64,000 nt of DNA from NCBI RefSeq assembly GCF_000403845.2, contig NZ_KE159568.1, positions 433,724 through 497,723 of the forward strand. Direction: 5' to 3'. The translations under genes and the position numbers were made by a program. Position 1 is the stretch's first letter, and each line of letters starts with the position of its first letter. Origin of the DNA: Eubacterium sp. 14-2. Its GTDB lineage: Bacteria > Bacillota > Clostridia > Lachnospirales > Lachnospiraceae. Positions 16,981 through 24,961 of this stretch are shown one piece after another. The notes below the pieces were generated by a model. The model searched no databases and was not told the origin of the DNA. It was given only the letters and a program-made list of their open reading frames with translations.

Positions 16981-17679
16981 TTATTTTGATAGTCCCGTAT
17001 CCCTCAGCCATTCTTCAATTGTTCCTCTTGAAGTTTCACCTGCAAATCTCTTGCCTTCAAGCCATTCTGTAGAATCAGAACACAAAGAATGAAGATTATC
17101 TGCACTGGAACCAATACCGCTACTATGGGAAGTACAGAACGGAATAATTGTTTTTTCTGAAAAGTCGTAGCTTTCCAGAAAAGTACTGATAATCCGGGGA
17201 GCCTGCCCATGCCAGATAGGATAACCGAGGAAGATGGTATCATATTCTTCCATGTTTTCCACACCACCAGAAATTGCAGGGCGTGCAGAAGAATCGTTCT
17301 GCTCCTGATCTGCCCGGCCATTCGTATAATATGCTAAATCTTCCTCCGTATAAGGGTCTTCCGGTACTATTTCATAAAGATCGGCCTTTAGAATTTCCGC
17401 CACATATTCTGCTAATGGCTTTGTTGTTCCGGTAGCAGAAAAATACACTACTAAAATTTTTGTTTCCATATCAGACTCCTGTTCCGGCTCTGAAACCGCT
17501 TCTGATGACTCCTGAATTTCTGTTCCAGAACCCCCTTGTTCATAATCTGTAGATTGTCCCTCCTGCCCGTCTGTTTGTTGAAGAATATTCTCCACTCCGT
17601 TTCCGTCATCCTTATTTCCACATCCAGCCGTAAAAAGAAGCAGAAAAAGTGAAAGCAAAATGCAAATCCCTTTTTTCAT
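16981..17679 (-). CDS. Lipoprotein flavodoxin
   Basis: 232 aa. A lipoprotein signal (LLSLFLLLFTAGC, Cys20) is followed by a Gln/Glu/Ser-rich spacer of about 50 residues and a full flavodoxin domain: VVYFSATGTTKPLA, FLGYPIWHGQAPRIISTFLES and PFCTSHSSGIGSS. Export of a flavodoxin implies an extracytoplasmic FMN protein, for instance in membrane-associated electron transfer. It is the last gene of LysR module 2, one base after the preceding stop region. Confidence 0.9.
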   Translation of the reverse strand: MKKGICILLSLFLLLFTAGCGNKDDGNGVENILQQTDGQEGQSTDYEQGGSGTEIQESSEAVSEPEQESDMETKILVVYFSATGTTKPLAEYVAEILKADLYEIVPEDPYTEEDLAYYTNGRADQEQNDSSARPAISGGVENMEEYDTIFLGYPIWHGQAPRIISTFLESYDFSEKTIIPFCTSHSSGIGSSADNLHSLCSDSTEWLEGKRFAGETSRGTIEEWLRDTGLSK

Positions 17680-17680
17680 C

Positions 17681-18265
17681 TTATTGCCGCCTTTCTCCCA
17701 GTGCCTTCAATAGATACGCCATATTCCGGCCAAGATTTCTCATAGTTTCCATTCCCTCTTCATCCTTCTGCACATCCCCCGGCATCTGTCCATAAGCCAT
17801 AGACCAATAAGAAGATCCAACCACAAACATATTCTGCAGCATGAAAAAATGGTTCATTGCATCAATAGCAGCAATTGCACCACCCCTGCGGGCTGCTGTA
17901 ACGGACGCACCTGCTTTATATTTGAGTAAATCCGCATCCCTGTTCATATCTGTCACTACCGATGCCCGCTCTAAAAATGCTTGCATATTCGCAGAAATAT
18001 TTGCTGTATAAACCGGAGAACCAAGAATTATCCCGTCAGCCTGCGTCATCTTTTCAAAGATTTCCTGAAACATATCCTTTTTATGCACACAATTTTTTCG
18101 CCCGCCGCAAGCCCAACAAGCCTTACAGGGTTCAATGACTGTACTGGAAAGCTGCACCATCTCCGTTTCAATTCCTGCTTTATGCAATTCTTCAAATACC
18201 GTATTAATAAGGATTGCTGTATTCCCGTCTTTCCTTGCGCTACCGTTAATCGCTAAAACTTTCAT
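17681..18265 (-). CDS. NAD(P)H-dependent FMN reductase / iron-sulfur-flavoprotein-like protein
   Basis: 194 aa. Begins VLAINGSARKDGNTAILI, the FMN phosphate loop of the flavodoxin-like FMN-reductase family, has the cluster CKACWACGGRKNC (about 47-59) seen in iron-sulfur flavoproteins and related quinone/nitro reductases, and ILGSPVYTANISANMQAFLER. Cytoplasmic. The Cys motif may bind an Fe-S centre or be partly structural. It lies between the lipoprotein AKR and the lipoprotein flavodoxin in LysR module 2 and may link cytoplasmic and surface redox partners. Confidence 0.88.
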   Translation of the reverse strand: MKVLAINGSARKDGNTAILINTVFEELHKAGIETEMVQLSSTVIEPCKACWACGGRKNCVHKKDMFQEIFEKMTQADGIILGSPVYTANISANMQAFLERASVVTDMNRDADLLKYKAGASVTAARRGGAIAAIDAMNHFFMLQNMFVVGSSYWSMAYGQMPGDVQKDEEGMETMRNLGRNMAYLLKALGERRQ

Positions 18266-18290
18266 ATGCTACCTCCACTTCACAAAATTT

Positions 18291-19361
18291 TTAATACCAA
18301 TCATGCTTCTCGCCACGGTCAAGAGCATTGATCCGCTCCATTTCTTCCTCCGTCAGCTCAAAGTCAAACAATTCCGTGTTTTCCTGAATATGATCGGGAT
18401 TGCTGGAGCCGGGAATGACTACGACACCCTTTTGCAGATTCCACCTGAGAATAACCTGTGCTGATGACTTCCCATGTGCCGCCGCAATTTCCGAAATGAC
18501 TTCATTTCCAAGCAGTTCCGCCGTATACCCCCTGCCGCCAAGCGGATACCAGCCCTGTACCACAATCCCCAGACTGTGAATGTACGGGATCACATCGTTT
18601 TCCTGATAATACGGGTGTATCTCATTCTGAACCAGAGCAGGCGTAATGTTTATCTGTGGTAAAAATTCCTCCAGTTCTTCCACATACCAGTTTGATAAAC
18701 CAAGCGAGCGGATTTTTCCGTCCGCAACTGCTTTTTCCATTGCCAGGTAAGCATCTACATCGCCCGTTCCAGGGTGGTGGAGCAGCATCATGTCAATGTA
18801 GTCTATATCTAACTTGGCAAGTGCCTCCTCAATCGCAGCTTCCGGATCAGAAAACTGGTTTGGGTACAGCTTCGTGATAACAAAGATTTCCTCCCTCGGT
18901 ATGCCGGAGTTTCTGACCGCCTCTCCCACGCTTTCCTCATTATGGTACATATAGGCAGTATCAATCAGACGGACTCCGCTGCTTAATGCTGCCGTGACAG
19001 ACTCCACACAGGTATCTCCTGTCAGACTGTATGTGCCAATCCCATATATGGGCATTTCATACCCGCTGTTTAATAAAACTGTCTTCGTTTCAAAGTTAAA
19101 AGAAATATCCGCCGTCACTGTATTGTCACCTCCCTGCATCTGCTGTTCCTGTTCATCAGTCAGATTATTTTCCGTCTGTACCTCAGTCCGTATAGTTTCC
19201 GATGCCGCTGACTGCTCCTGTTCTGCCTGCTCTGTTGTCTCTGCATCTTCTGTCTGTTTATACTGCTCCGATACTTTATCCGCAGAGGAATCCGGTTTTC
19301 CACAGGCTGATAACATAACCATAAGCAGAACAGCCAGCATAATATTAAACAGCCGTTTCAT
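18291..19361 (-). CDS. Lipoprotein aldo/keto reductase
   Basis: 356 aa. Signal peptide with lipobox LSAC (Cys20), then an about 60-residue Gln/Glu/Thr-rich linker and an AKR barrel. Tetrad visible: LIDTAYMYHNEES (Asp, Tyr), VITKLYPNQ (Lys), MLLHHPGTGD (His); the cofactor end GVVVIPGSSNPDHIQENTEL is typical of AKR. NADPH is not normally available outside the cytoplasmic membrane, so either the protein uses another donor (for example the lipoprotein flavodoxin in the same operon) or export is incomplete. Its start overlaps the acetyltransferase gene by 17 bases. Confidence 0.9.
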   Translation of the reverse strand: MKRLFNIMLAVLLMVMLSACGKPDSSADKVSEQYKQTEDAETTEQAEQEQSAASETIRTEVQTENNLTDEQEQQMQGGDNTVTADISFNFETKTVLLNSGYEMPIYGIGTYSLTGDTCVESVTAALSSGVRLIDTAYMYHNEESVGEAVRNSGIPREEIFVITKLYPNQFSDPEAAIEEALAKLDIDYIDMMLLHHPGTGDVDAYLAMEKAVADGKIRSLGLSNWYVEELEEFLPQINITPALVQNEIHPYYQENDVIPYIHSLGIVVQGWYPLGGRGYTAELLGNEVISEIAAAHGKSSAQVILRWNLQKGVVVIPGSSNPDHIQENTELFDFELTEEEMERINALDRGEKHDWY

Positions 19362-19932
19362 ATCGTTCCTCCTCCCGAATAACCTTTAATACTTTTGCAG
19401 GAACTCCTCCCACTACTGTCATGGCAGGCACATCCCGTGCAACCACGGCTCCTGCAGCAACCACCGCCCAATCGCCAATCGTTACTCCCGGCAATATGGT
19501 TGCGTTAGAGCCAATCCATACATGAGCGCCAACCTTTATCGGCGCATAATGATTTTTTCTGTGTCCCTCTGGATTCAGATCATGGTTGATCGTTGCCAGC
19601 ACAACATTATGGCCAATCAATGCACCGTCCCCAATTTCAATCCCGCCCTGATCCTGAAAGTGGCATCCTGAATTGATAAAGACATCTTTCCCGATGGTAA
19701 TGTTTTTCCCAAAATCCGTATAAAACGGGGGAAACATCCGAAAAGAACGGTCTACCTTTTTTCCGATCAGCCTGCCCATAATCTCCCGAAGCTCCTCCGG
19801 TGTATGGTACATCGTATTCAGCTCCATTCCAATGCGGACAGCTTCCTGAAAAAGTTCATTTGCATACGCATCACCCTCGGCATTTTCTTCTGCCCCTTCC
19901 CGAAATCCGTCTATCACTTCTTTTACTGTCAC
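19345..19932 (-). CDS. Sugar O-acetyltransferase, left-handed beta-helix (maltose/galactoside acetyltransferase type)
   Basis: 195 aa. An N-terminal Mac-like segment (YHTPEELREIMGRLIGKKVD) precedes hexapeptide repeats with the catalytic His region GHNVVLATINHDLNPE and ends APIKVGAHVWIGSNATILP and GGVPAKVLK. Uses acetyl-CoA to acetylate sugars or related small molecules. GTG 19932 is the start, with AAGGAGAT upstream. Its presence in a redox operon is unexplained by substrate. Confidence 0.9.
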   Translation of the reverse strand: MTVKEVIDGFREGAEENAEGDAYANELFQEAVRIGMELNTMYHTPEELREIMGRLIGKKVDRSFRMFPPFYTDFGKNITIGKDVFINSGCHFQDQGGIEIGDGALIGHNVVLATINHDLNPEGHRKNHYAPIKVGAHVWIGSNATILPGVTIGDWAVVAAGAVVARDVPAMTVVGGVPAKVLKVIREEERYETAV

Positions 19933-19935
19933 GGT

Positions 19936-20880
19936 CTACATCTCCTTTTCCCACTCCCGAAGCGTATGGACACCCGTTTCATCACCAAGCCTTTCCAAAC
20001 GGCTGATCTCATCAGCAGTCAGCTCTATCTGTGCTGCCTTTACAGCTTCCTCAACCTGATGAACTTTCGTTACCCCGATAATCGGGAGCGTGCCTTTTGC
20101 AATCGCCCACGCCGTCGCAACCTGCGCAGGGCTGGCATCAAAACGTGTACCAATAATCTTCATTTCATCAATCAATGCTGTCAGTTCTTTCAGATACGGG
20201 TTATAAGCCTCTCCCCTTCCAGTTCCCTCCGGGAATGGATTTTCCTCACTGTACCGTCCGGTAAGCGCCCCCTGTTCAAGCACCATATAGGAATAGAATG
20301 TAATGCCATTCTCCTTGCAGTAATCAAGGATACCTGCACACTCCGAAGAACGGTGCAGCAAACTGTAATGATTCTGCACCGCAGAAACTTTCAAGCCCTC
20401 CGCCGCAAGAATTTCATTTGCCCTTTTTATCTCTGCAAGGTTGTGATTGGAAACGCCGATTGTCTTAATCTGTCCGCTTTTTGCCAACGGAATAAAATCA
20501 GGCGTCCACTTCTCAACATCCATCGGATTGTGTATCCAATAAACATCAATCACATCGGTATGCAGACGCTCTTTGCTACCGTCAATCATTTCCTGCATGG
20601 CATCCGGCGAACTGCCGGCTATCTGCGGCGTGAATTTTGTGGAAAGGATAATGCTGTCCCGGCGCACATCCTTCACAAAGCTGCCAAGAATACGTTCCGA
20701 TGTCCCTTCCCCATAAACCGCTGCCGTATCCCACAGGTTCAGTCCACACTCCATTGCTTTCTCAAACACAGGCTTTAATTCTGCCTCGAATAAATGATTT
20801 CCAAATACCTGATCCCCTCCGGCGGCTCCTGCACCCCAAGACCAGTCTCCTAATGCAATTTTGGGTATTGTTGTACTCAT
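19936..20880 (-). CDS. Aldo/keto reductase
   Basis: 314 aa. Tetrad: LWDTAAVYGEGTSE (Asp, Tyr), ILSTKFTP (Lys), VYWIHNPMD (His). The Trp-rich start GDWSWGAGAAGGD and the ending AWAIAKGTLPIIGVTKVHQV mark the AKR fold with a cofactor loop. A cytoplasmic reductase of carbonyl compounds; substrate unknown. SD AGGAGG is present. It belongs to the LysR module 2 operon, three bases upstream of the acetyltransferase. Confidence 0.92.
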   Translation of the reverse strand: MSTTIPKIALGDWSWGAGAAGGDQVFGNHLFEAELKPVFEKAMECGLNLWDTAAVYGEGTSERILGSFVKDVRRDSIILSTKFTPQIAGSSPDAMQEMIDGSKERLHTDVIDVYWIHNPMDVEKWTPDFIPLAKSGQIKTIGVSNHNLAEIKRANEILAAEGLKVSAVQNHYSLLHRSSECAGILDYCKENGITFYSYMVLEQGALTGRYSEENPFPEGTGRGEAYNPYLKELTALIDEMKIIGTRFDASPAQVATAWAIAKGTLPIIGVTKVHQVEEAVKAAQIELTADEISRLERLGDETGVHTLREWEKEM

Positions 20881-20894
20881 CTAAAAATCCTCCT

Positions 20895-21896
20895 CTATCT
20901 CAAATTTTCGTTAAAAAACTGTTCCAGCTTATCAAACGGAATCTTTTCCATATTGTCATATAAATCCACATGATCCGCACCCGGAACAATGACCAGCTCC
21001 TTCGGTTCTGACGCTACGGCGTAGGCATCTTCCGAATAATAACGGGAATGTGCATTTTCTCCGGCAACCAGCAAAATCGGGCGGGGAGATACCTCTTTTA
21101 TATTCGCCATCAGCGGAAAATTCCAAAATGACACGGACATGGTTGCAATCCATGAAGATACAAAATTCACAGCACGAGGGTGTTTCGCCCTTACTGCATA
21201 ATAGTTGTAGAAAGCTGCAAATGCAGGATCAGCACCCGCCGGCAGTTCCTCCGGAATTTCCATCATTCCTGTAATCGGCTCATTATCCTCATCAAAAGCA
21301 ATTTCGTGATTGCCCAATGCAAATGTACCGTTTTCTGCATCTTTCCAACGCTGTTCTCCGAGATATTTCTTAATCTTGTTTCTCTGCTCCTCCGTGTAAT
21401 AATCCATGTGTCCCTTACTCATATCACGGGACATATCGTACATGGAGAACGTAGCTACCGCTTTAATTCTGGTATCCGTTCCTGCGGCAGTGACTGCCAT
21501 GCCCGAAAGGCCACATATGCCTGCTGCACCAATCCGCTCCCTGTCTACATAGGGGAGCAGACCGATATAGTCCACCGCCGCACTGTAATCTTCCGTAAAT
21601 ATATCCGGTGATGCCGTGTTTCGTACCTCGCCACCGCTCTCTCCGCCAAAGGACGGGTCAAAGGCTATGCTGACAAAACCACGGGCAGCCAGCTCCTGCG
21701 CATAAAGACCGGAAGCCTGTTCTTTTACTGCACCAAAGGGTCCTGCAACAATAACTGCCGGATTTTTCTTATCCTCATAGTGAGTCGGCAGATATAAATC
21801 GCCCGCCAGCGTAATGCCATAGCGGTTTGTAAAACGGACTTTTTTCATCTCAATCTCAGGGTTAATCTCAAATGTTCTGGTATCCTTGTTTTCCAT
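20895..21896 (-). CDS. Alpha/beta hydrolase with Cys nucleophile (dienelactone-hydrolase-like)
   Basis: 333 aa. GDLYLPTHYEDKKNPAVIV and FVSIAFDPSFGGESGGE mark the fold. The nucleophile elbow reads GICGLSG (about 126-132), placing Cys where serine hydrolases have Ser, as in dienelactone hydrolases. The acid and His are probably in ILLVAGENAHSRYYSED and PGADHVDLYD. The substrate is unknown; an ester or lactone in the same pathway as the reductases is plausible. SD AAGGAG precedes the ATG. LysR module 2. Confidence 0.85.
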   Translation of the reverse strand: MENKDTRTFEINPEIEMKKVRFTNRYGITLAGDLYLPTHYEDKKNPAVIVAGPFGAVKEQASGLYAQELAARGFVSIAFDPSFGGESGGEVRNTASPDIFTEDYSAAVDYIGLLPYVDRERIGAAGICGLSGMAVTAAGTDTRIKAVATFSMYDMSRDMSKGHMDYYTEEQRNKIKKYLGEQRWKDAENGTFALGNHEIAFDEDNEPITGMMEIPEELPAGADPAFAAFYNYYAVRAKHPRAVNFVSSWIATMSVSFWNFPLMANIKEVSPRPILLVAGENAHSRYYSEDAYAVASEPKELVIVPGADHVDLYDNMEKIPFDKLEQFFNENLR

Positions 21897-21917
21897 TTTT
21901 CATTCTCCTTTACCTTG

Positions 21918-22145
21918 TTATAATTTTTTAATTTTATAAAGCAGATAATCAAGACAGTCTATCTGCTTCTGACTTTTATGGAGGGAACTAAGCAAAGTCT
22001 TTCTATACCTTGCGAGTATCTGCATCATATCTGTAAATCGGTTTTCTTTTACCAACACCATACACTGATCTGCTGTCTGCTGGTTACAGCCTGCGTCCAG
22101 TAAGTTTTGATAAATGCTCCCATACATATCGTTTGCTTCTGCCAG
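21918..22145 (-). CDS. Small helical protein heading LysR module 2
   Basis: 69 aa from ATG 22127, or 75 aa if the in-frame CTG at 22145 is used. CTG is favoured because AGGAGGG lies only six bases upstream of it, whereas the ATG is 24 bases away. It is a paralogue of the protein at 14182 by pattern (IYQNLLDAG, ARYRKTLLSSLHKSQKQID, YLLYKIKK). Predicted all-helical. Position first behind promoter P2 and next to the hydrolase parallels module 1. Family not recognised. Confidence 0.6.
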   Translation of the reverse strand: MAEANDMYGSIYQNLLDAGCNQQTADQCMVLVKENRFTDMMQILARYRKTLLSSLHKSQKQIDCLDYLLYKIKKL

Positions 22146-22171
22146 CTTTTACCCTCCTTCTTACGCTTTCT

Positions 22172-22238
22172 ATTGTAAATTGTTGCAAGCATAATATCAA
22201 ATACATATTAAATATCGTTCTTAATACCTAAAAGGTAT
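22172..22238 (-). promoter_or_regulatory. Promoter P2 and LysR2 operator of module 2
   Basis: TTGATA (22200-22195) and TACAAT (22177-22172) are 17 bases apart. The shared 11-bp box ATATCAAATAC is at 22194-22204. The 15-bp palindrome ATAC-N7-GTAT (22224-22238) lies 23 bases upstream of the -35, the same spacing as in module 1. Confidence 0.65.
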
Positions 22239-22276
22239 TTATTTTATCAAAAAACATACTTAGAATAACGAACGTT

Positions 22277-22504
22277 CTATTGAAATGGAGAGCCTGCTGT
22301 CAGAATAAACGGCGTGACCATCAACAATACATAAGAAGCCAGCCGGAACCATTTTACTGCATCCGGTATTTCCTTTCCCATTTTCTTTGAAAGCGCACCT
22401 GTTACCACAACTAACAGCAAAACAGGGCTTACCATACTGGAAAGGCTAAAGGCAACGCCGGTCACTCCCGCCAAAATGTCACGCCTGTCAACCTTTCTTG
22501 CCAC
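22277..22504 (-). pseudogene. Short membrane-protein frame, probably a fragment
   Basis: 75 codons from a GTG with two membrane segments (LSSMVSPVLLLVVVTGALS and ASYVLLMVTPFILTAG). An in-frame stop lies a few codons upstream and the ribosome site is weak, so it is more likely the C-terminal remnant of a transporter than a complete gene. It lies behind minus-strand promoter P3. Confidence 0.4.
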
Positions 22505-22512
22505 AAATGAAA

Positions 22513-22650
22513 TTACTTCCGACTGACAATATCACAACGATTTCTGCAAAAAACCGTAATTCCTTGTATGCAGGTCAACTTTAGAATTTTTTTCAATACA
22601 GCCGCTATTTCTTTTTGACAGGCACTCAATTCAGGTATATAAACCTCCAT
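22513..22650 (-). CDS. Small 45-aa open frame downstream of promoter P3
   Basis: Starts MEVYIPELSACQKEIAAV and ends CDIVSRK; four Cys and mostly helical. It is the first frame of reasonable length behind P3 and stops nine bases before the membrane fragment. No good ribosome site is visible (only TAAG). It may be a real small gene or the damaged start of a longer one. Confidence 0.3.
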   Translation of the reverse strand: MEVYIPELSACQKEIAAVLKKILKLTCIQGITVFCRNRCDIVSRK

Positions 22651-22730
22651 TCTTACACAAACAAATGATATAATTTTCAATTTCATCCACTTTGAACCTT
22701 ACACGAACAACCGCTTCCATCCATGCCATT

Positions 22731-22759
22731 ATAATAAATCTTCTTATTCTTAATATCAA
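22731..22759 (-). promoter_or_regulatory. Minus-strand promoter P3 with shared box
   Basis: TTGATA (22759-22754) and TATTAT (22736-22731) are 17 bases apart, with the 11-bp box ATATCAAATAC at 22753-22763 over the -35, as at P1 and P2. It fires away from lysR2. Confidence 0.5.
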
Positions 22760-22782
22760 ATACATATATCGCACGGATTTCC

Positions 22783-22815
22783 ATACTTGAAAAGTATCGA
22801 TTGGTTTGTTATAAT
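22783..22815 (+). promoter_or_regulatory. lysR2 promoter with autoregulatory palindrome
   Basis: TTGAAA (22787-22792) and TATAAT (22810-22815) are 17 bases apart. The palindrome ATACTTGAAAAGTAT (22783-22797) contains the -35 and shares ATAC-N7-GTAT with the operator at 22224. Confidence 0.7.
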
Positions 22816-22848
22816 GAAGGCAATGATACGATTAAGGAGGTTTTTTAC

Positions 22849-23736
22849 TTGGATATTCGGGTATTGCAATATTTTCTTGCGGTTGCAAGGGAGGAAAGCA
22901 TCACCAAAGCAGCAGAAACACTCCGCATGACACAGCCACCCCTTTCCAGGCAACTAAAAGACCTGGAAGAAGAGTTAGGGAAACAGCTCCTCATCCGTGG
23001 GAGCAAAAAGGTTACGCTGACCGAAGACGGAATGCTGCTCCGCAAACGTGCGGAAGAATTGGTTGATCTGATGGAAAAGACAAAAGCGGAACTGACATCT
23101 TCCAATGAGAATATCAATGGAGATATTTATATTGGCTGCGGGGAAACCGAAAGCATATCCTTTTTGGCGCAGGCAGCACAGGATCTGCAAAAAAAACACC
23201 CGCTCATCCATTACCACATTTACAGCGGTGATGAAGAACGTGTTATGGAAAGACTGGATAAAGGCTTAATCGACTTCGGGCTGTTAGTCGGGGCATCAGA
23301 CCTCAGCAAGTACGATTACATAACACTCCCCCAAAAAGACCTATGGGGCGTTCTGATGCGCAAAGACAGCCCATTAGCAGAAAAAGAAAATATCTGTGCC
23401 GAAGATTTGTGGGATAAGCCCCTGATCGTATCCCATCAGACCTCTATCAATACGGAAATGTTCCGCTGGCTGAAGTCAGATATTTCCAAGCTCAATATCG
23501 TTGCAACTTATGACCTGGTCTATATTGCAGCTCAATTTGTGAAAAAGGGATTTGGATATGTGATTGCATTGGATAAACTCATAAATACAACAGGGGACAG
23601 CAATCTTTGTTTCAGACCGCTTTACCCTACTTTGGAAGCAGAACTTTGCATTGTATGGAAAAAATATCAGGTTCTTTCAAGAGCCTCTAATATCTTTCTC
23701 CAACAACTGCAACAGAAGATGGAAAAAACCCTATAA
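22849..23736 (+). CDS. LysR-family regulator 2
   Basis: 295 aa from TTG 22849, chosen because AAGGAGG lies eight bases upstream and the protein then begins LDIRVLQYFLAV like other LysR proteins. HTH: AREESITKAAETLRMTQPPL. The effector domain follows (IYIGCGETESISFLAQ, DLWGVLMRKDSPLAE). A paralogue of LysR1. It is divergent from P3 and about 700 bases from the head of module 2, where its palindrome recurs. It probably senses a small molecule metabolised by the operon and is expected to repress itself. Confidence 0.9.
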   Translation: MDIRVLQYFLAVAREESITKAAETLRMTQPPLSRQLKDLEEELGKQLLIRGSKKVTLTEDGMLLRKRAEELVDLMEKTKAELTSSNENINGDIYIGCGETESISFLAQAAQDLQKKHPLIHYHIYSGDEERVMERLDKGLIDFGLLVGASDLSKYDYITLPQKDLWGVLMRKDSPLAEKENICAEDLWDKPLIVSHQTSINTEMFRWLKSDISKLNIVATYDLVYIAAQFVKKGFGYVIALDKLINTTGDSNLCFRPLYPTLEAELCIVWKKYQVLSRASNIFLQQLQQKMEKTL

Positions 23737-23863
23737 TCAATTATACATTTTTCTACATTTTGATTTTGCCCTAAGAGGGTTCATTTCTCCAAAACAAGGG
23801 GGTTCAAATTTCTTTGGAGAGGGTTCACTCACCTCCATGCTTTTCTTCAACCATAAAATGATA

Positions 23864-23960
23864 GGCAAAAAGAAAAAGGCTTCCGGTCACACCCAATGTG
23901 TCGAAAGTCCTTTATTTCTGCGGTTTCCTTGATATTTTGTATCAAATAAGCGATTTTCAT
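23864..23960. repeat. Dispersed hairpin repeat, copy 3
   Basis: AAAAAGGCTTCCGGTCACAC, loop, TGTGTCGAAAGTCCTTTATT, then a tail (GGTTTCCTTGATATTTTGTA, ATCAAATAAGCGATTTTCAT) shared with copy 2. The minus strand reads AAGCCTTTTTCTTTTT after the stem, consistent with a terminator. It abuts the broken end of a recombinase gene. Confidence 0.65.
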
Positions 23961-24149
23961 TTCCACATAAATATCATAAAGTTCCATATTCTGCTGCTCA
24001 TGGATAAAGGCTCTGATCAGCTCCCTCTGATTACCGATGCTGTTGCTTTCGGATTTCAGATTACCCTCTCTGTCCGTCACATTTCCGACATCACTGTCAT
24101 CCCTGGAAAGACGGAGGTACATAGCTGCCAGAAATTGTCTTTTATTCAT
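23958..24149 (-). pseudogene. Large serine recombinase, N-terminal stub
   Basis: About 64 codons of a resolvase-type catalytic domain: AAMYLRLSRDDSD with the nucleophile Ser, then SIGNQRELIRAFI. Intact relatives continue with a DDGYSG motif, but here the frame runs into hairpin repeat copy 3 and stops at 23847. It is preceded by a small gene (24270) that is paralogous to the one upstream of the intact recombinases, so this is a decayed copy of the same gene order. Confidence 0.8.
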
Positions 24150-24269
24150 TCTATCACTCCTGACTTATGGTTTAAGTAGCAGGTAACCATAAATCAAAAG
24201 CAACCACTGATATGTCCTGATTTAAGGCTAACATAACTTTTCGATTCTTTCAAGACCTTTTGATTCTTT

Positions 24270-24542
24270 TTAAATATGAATTTCCGCCAAATGTCTGATA
24301 TACTCTTTCATTTTATCATCTATCGTCGGCCCTTCTCTCTGAAATCTGACTTTTACCACATAATCACCAATACGATGTACAAAAAGATTATTTGTCTGTT
24401 CCACAAAAAGAGCCAACTTTTTTTCAACTGGAAGTTTTGTATCAATTTTGACATCTCTGATATCTGTCAGGGTATTAATATCTACTGTACGGACATCCAC
24501 AGATTCCATCTCGTCCAGTACTTCATCTGTTATACCAAACAT
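24270..24542 (-). CDS. Small mobile-element protein, paralogue of 31643 (possibly the DUF6870 type)
   Basis: 90 aa. Shares VDVRTVD, then D-I-x-x-VK-D (IRDVKIDTKL), FxExxxN and a VVKVRF strand with the protein at 31643. Such proteins sit just upstream of serine recombinase genes in clostridial elements; function unknown. Here it precedes only a recombinase stub. The DUF number is from memory and unverified. Confidence 0.65.
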   Translation of the reverse strand: MFGITDEVLDEMESVDVRTVDINTLTDIRDVKIDTKLPVEKKLALFVEQTNNLFVHRIGDYVVKVRFQREGPTIDDKMKEYIRHLAEIHI

Positions 24543-24649
24543 TTACAATCTTCCTCCTGTACCATTCCTTATAATATTTATTCTTCCATCAGATTGTCCT
24601 ATGACATACAGCCTGTGTATGGAAAAAGCAGGCAAACCATTTCCATTTC

Positions 24650-24961
24650 CTATAAGATTATTGACAAACTATCCAGTAAATCTAATTGCTGCGGTGACAA
24701 TTTATCCATTTTCTCAATAATTTTTTTATATACGCTGTCATATTGCTTATACTCTCTGAGTTCATTCTCTAATAAATACTCCGGCGATATTTTTAAACTA
24801 TTGCAGATTTACACAACACTTAGACTGGGTAAACGTATTCCTGACTCAATTTGCCTGATATGACCTGCATTCACATCGCACATCTCTGCCAATTGTTCTG
24901 ATGTAATCTTCTGAGATTTTCTTATATAGTTTATTTTTTGACCAAATACCCGCTTTTCCAT
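24650..24961 (-). pseudogene. XRE-family regulator with in-frame TAA
   Basis: 104 codons: MEKRVFGQKINYIRKSQKI, TSEQLAEMCDVNAGHIRQIE, then RLPSLSVV, TAA (24811-24809, codon 51), and ICNSLKISPEYLLENELREY in the same frame. Homologous HTH proteins read straight through this position, so a single nonsense change is the simplest explanation. It sits in the decayed element. Confidence 0.75.

Noticed and set aside
19804..20778. 324-codon plus-strand frame
   Set aside because: It is antisense to the aldo/keto reductase and acetyltransferase genes; it is His/Cys/Phe-rich with no recognisable domain.
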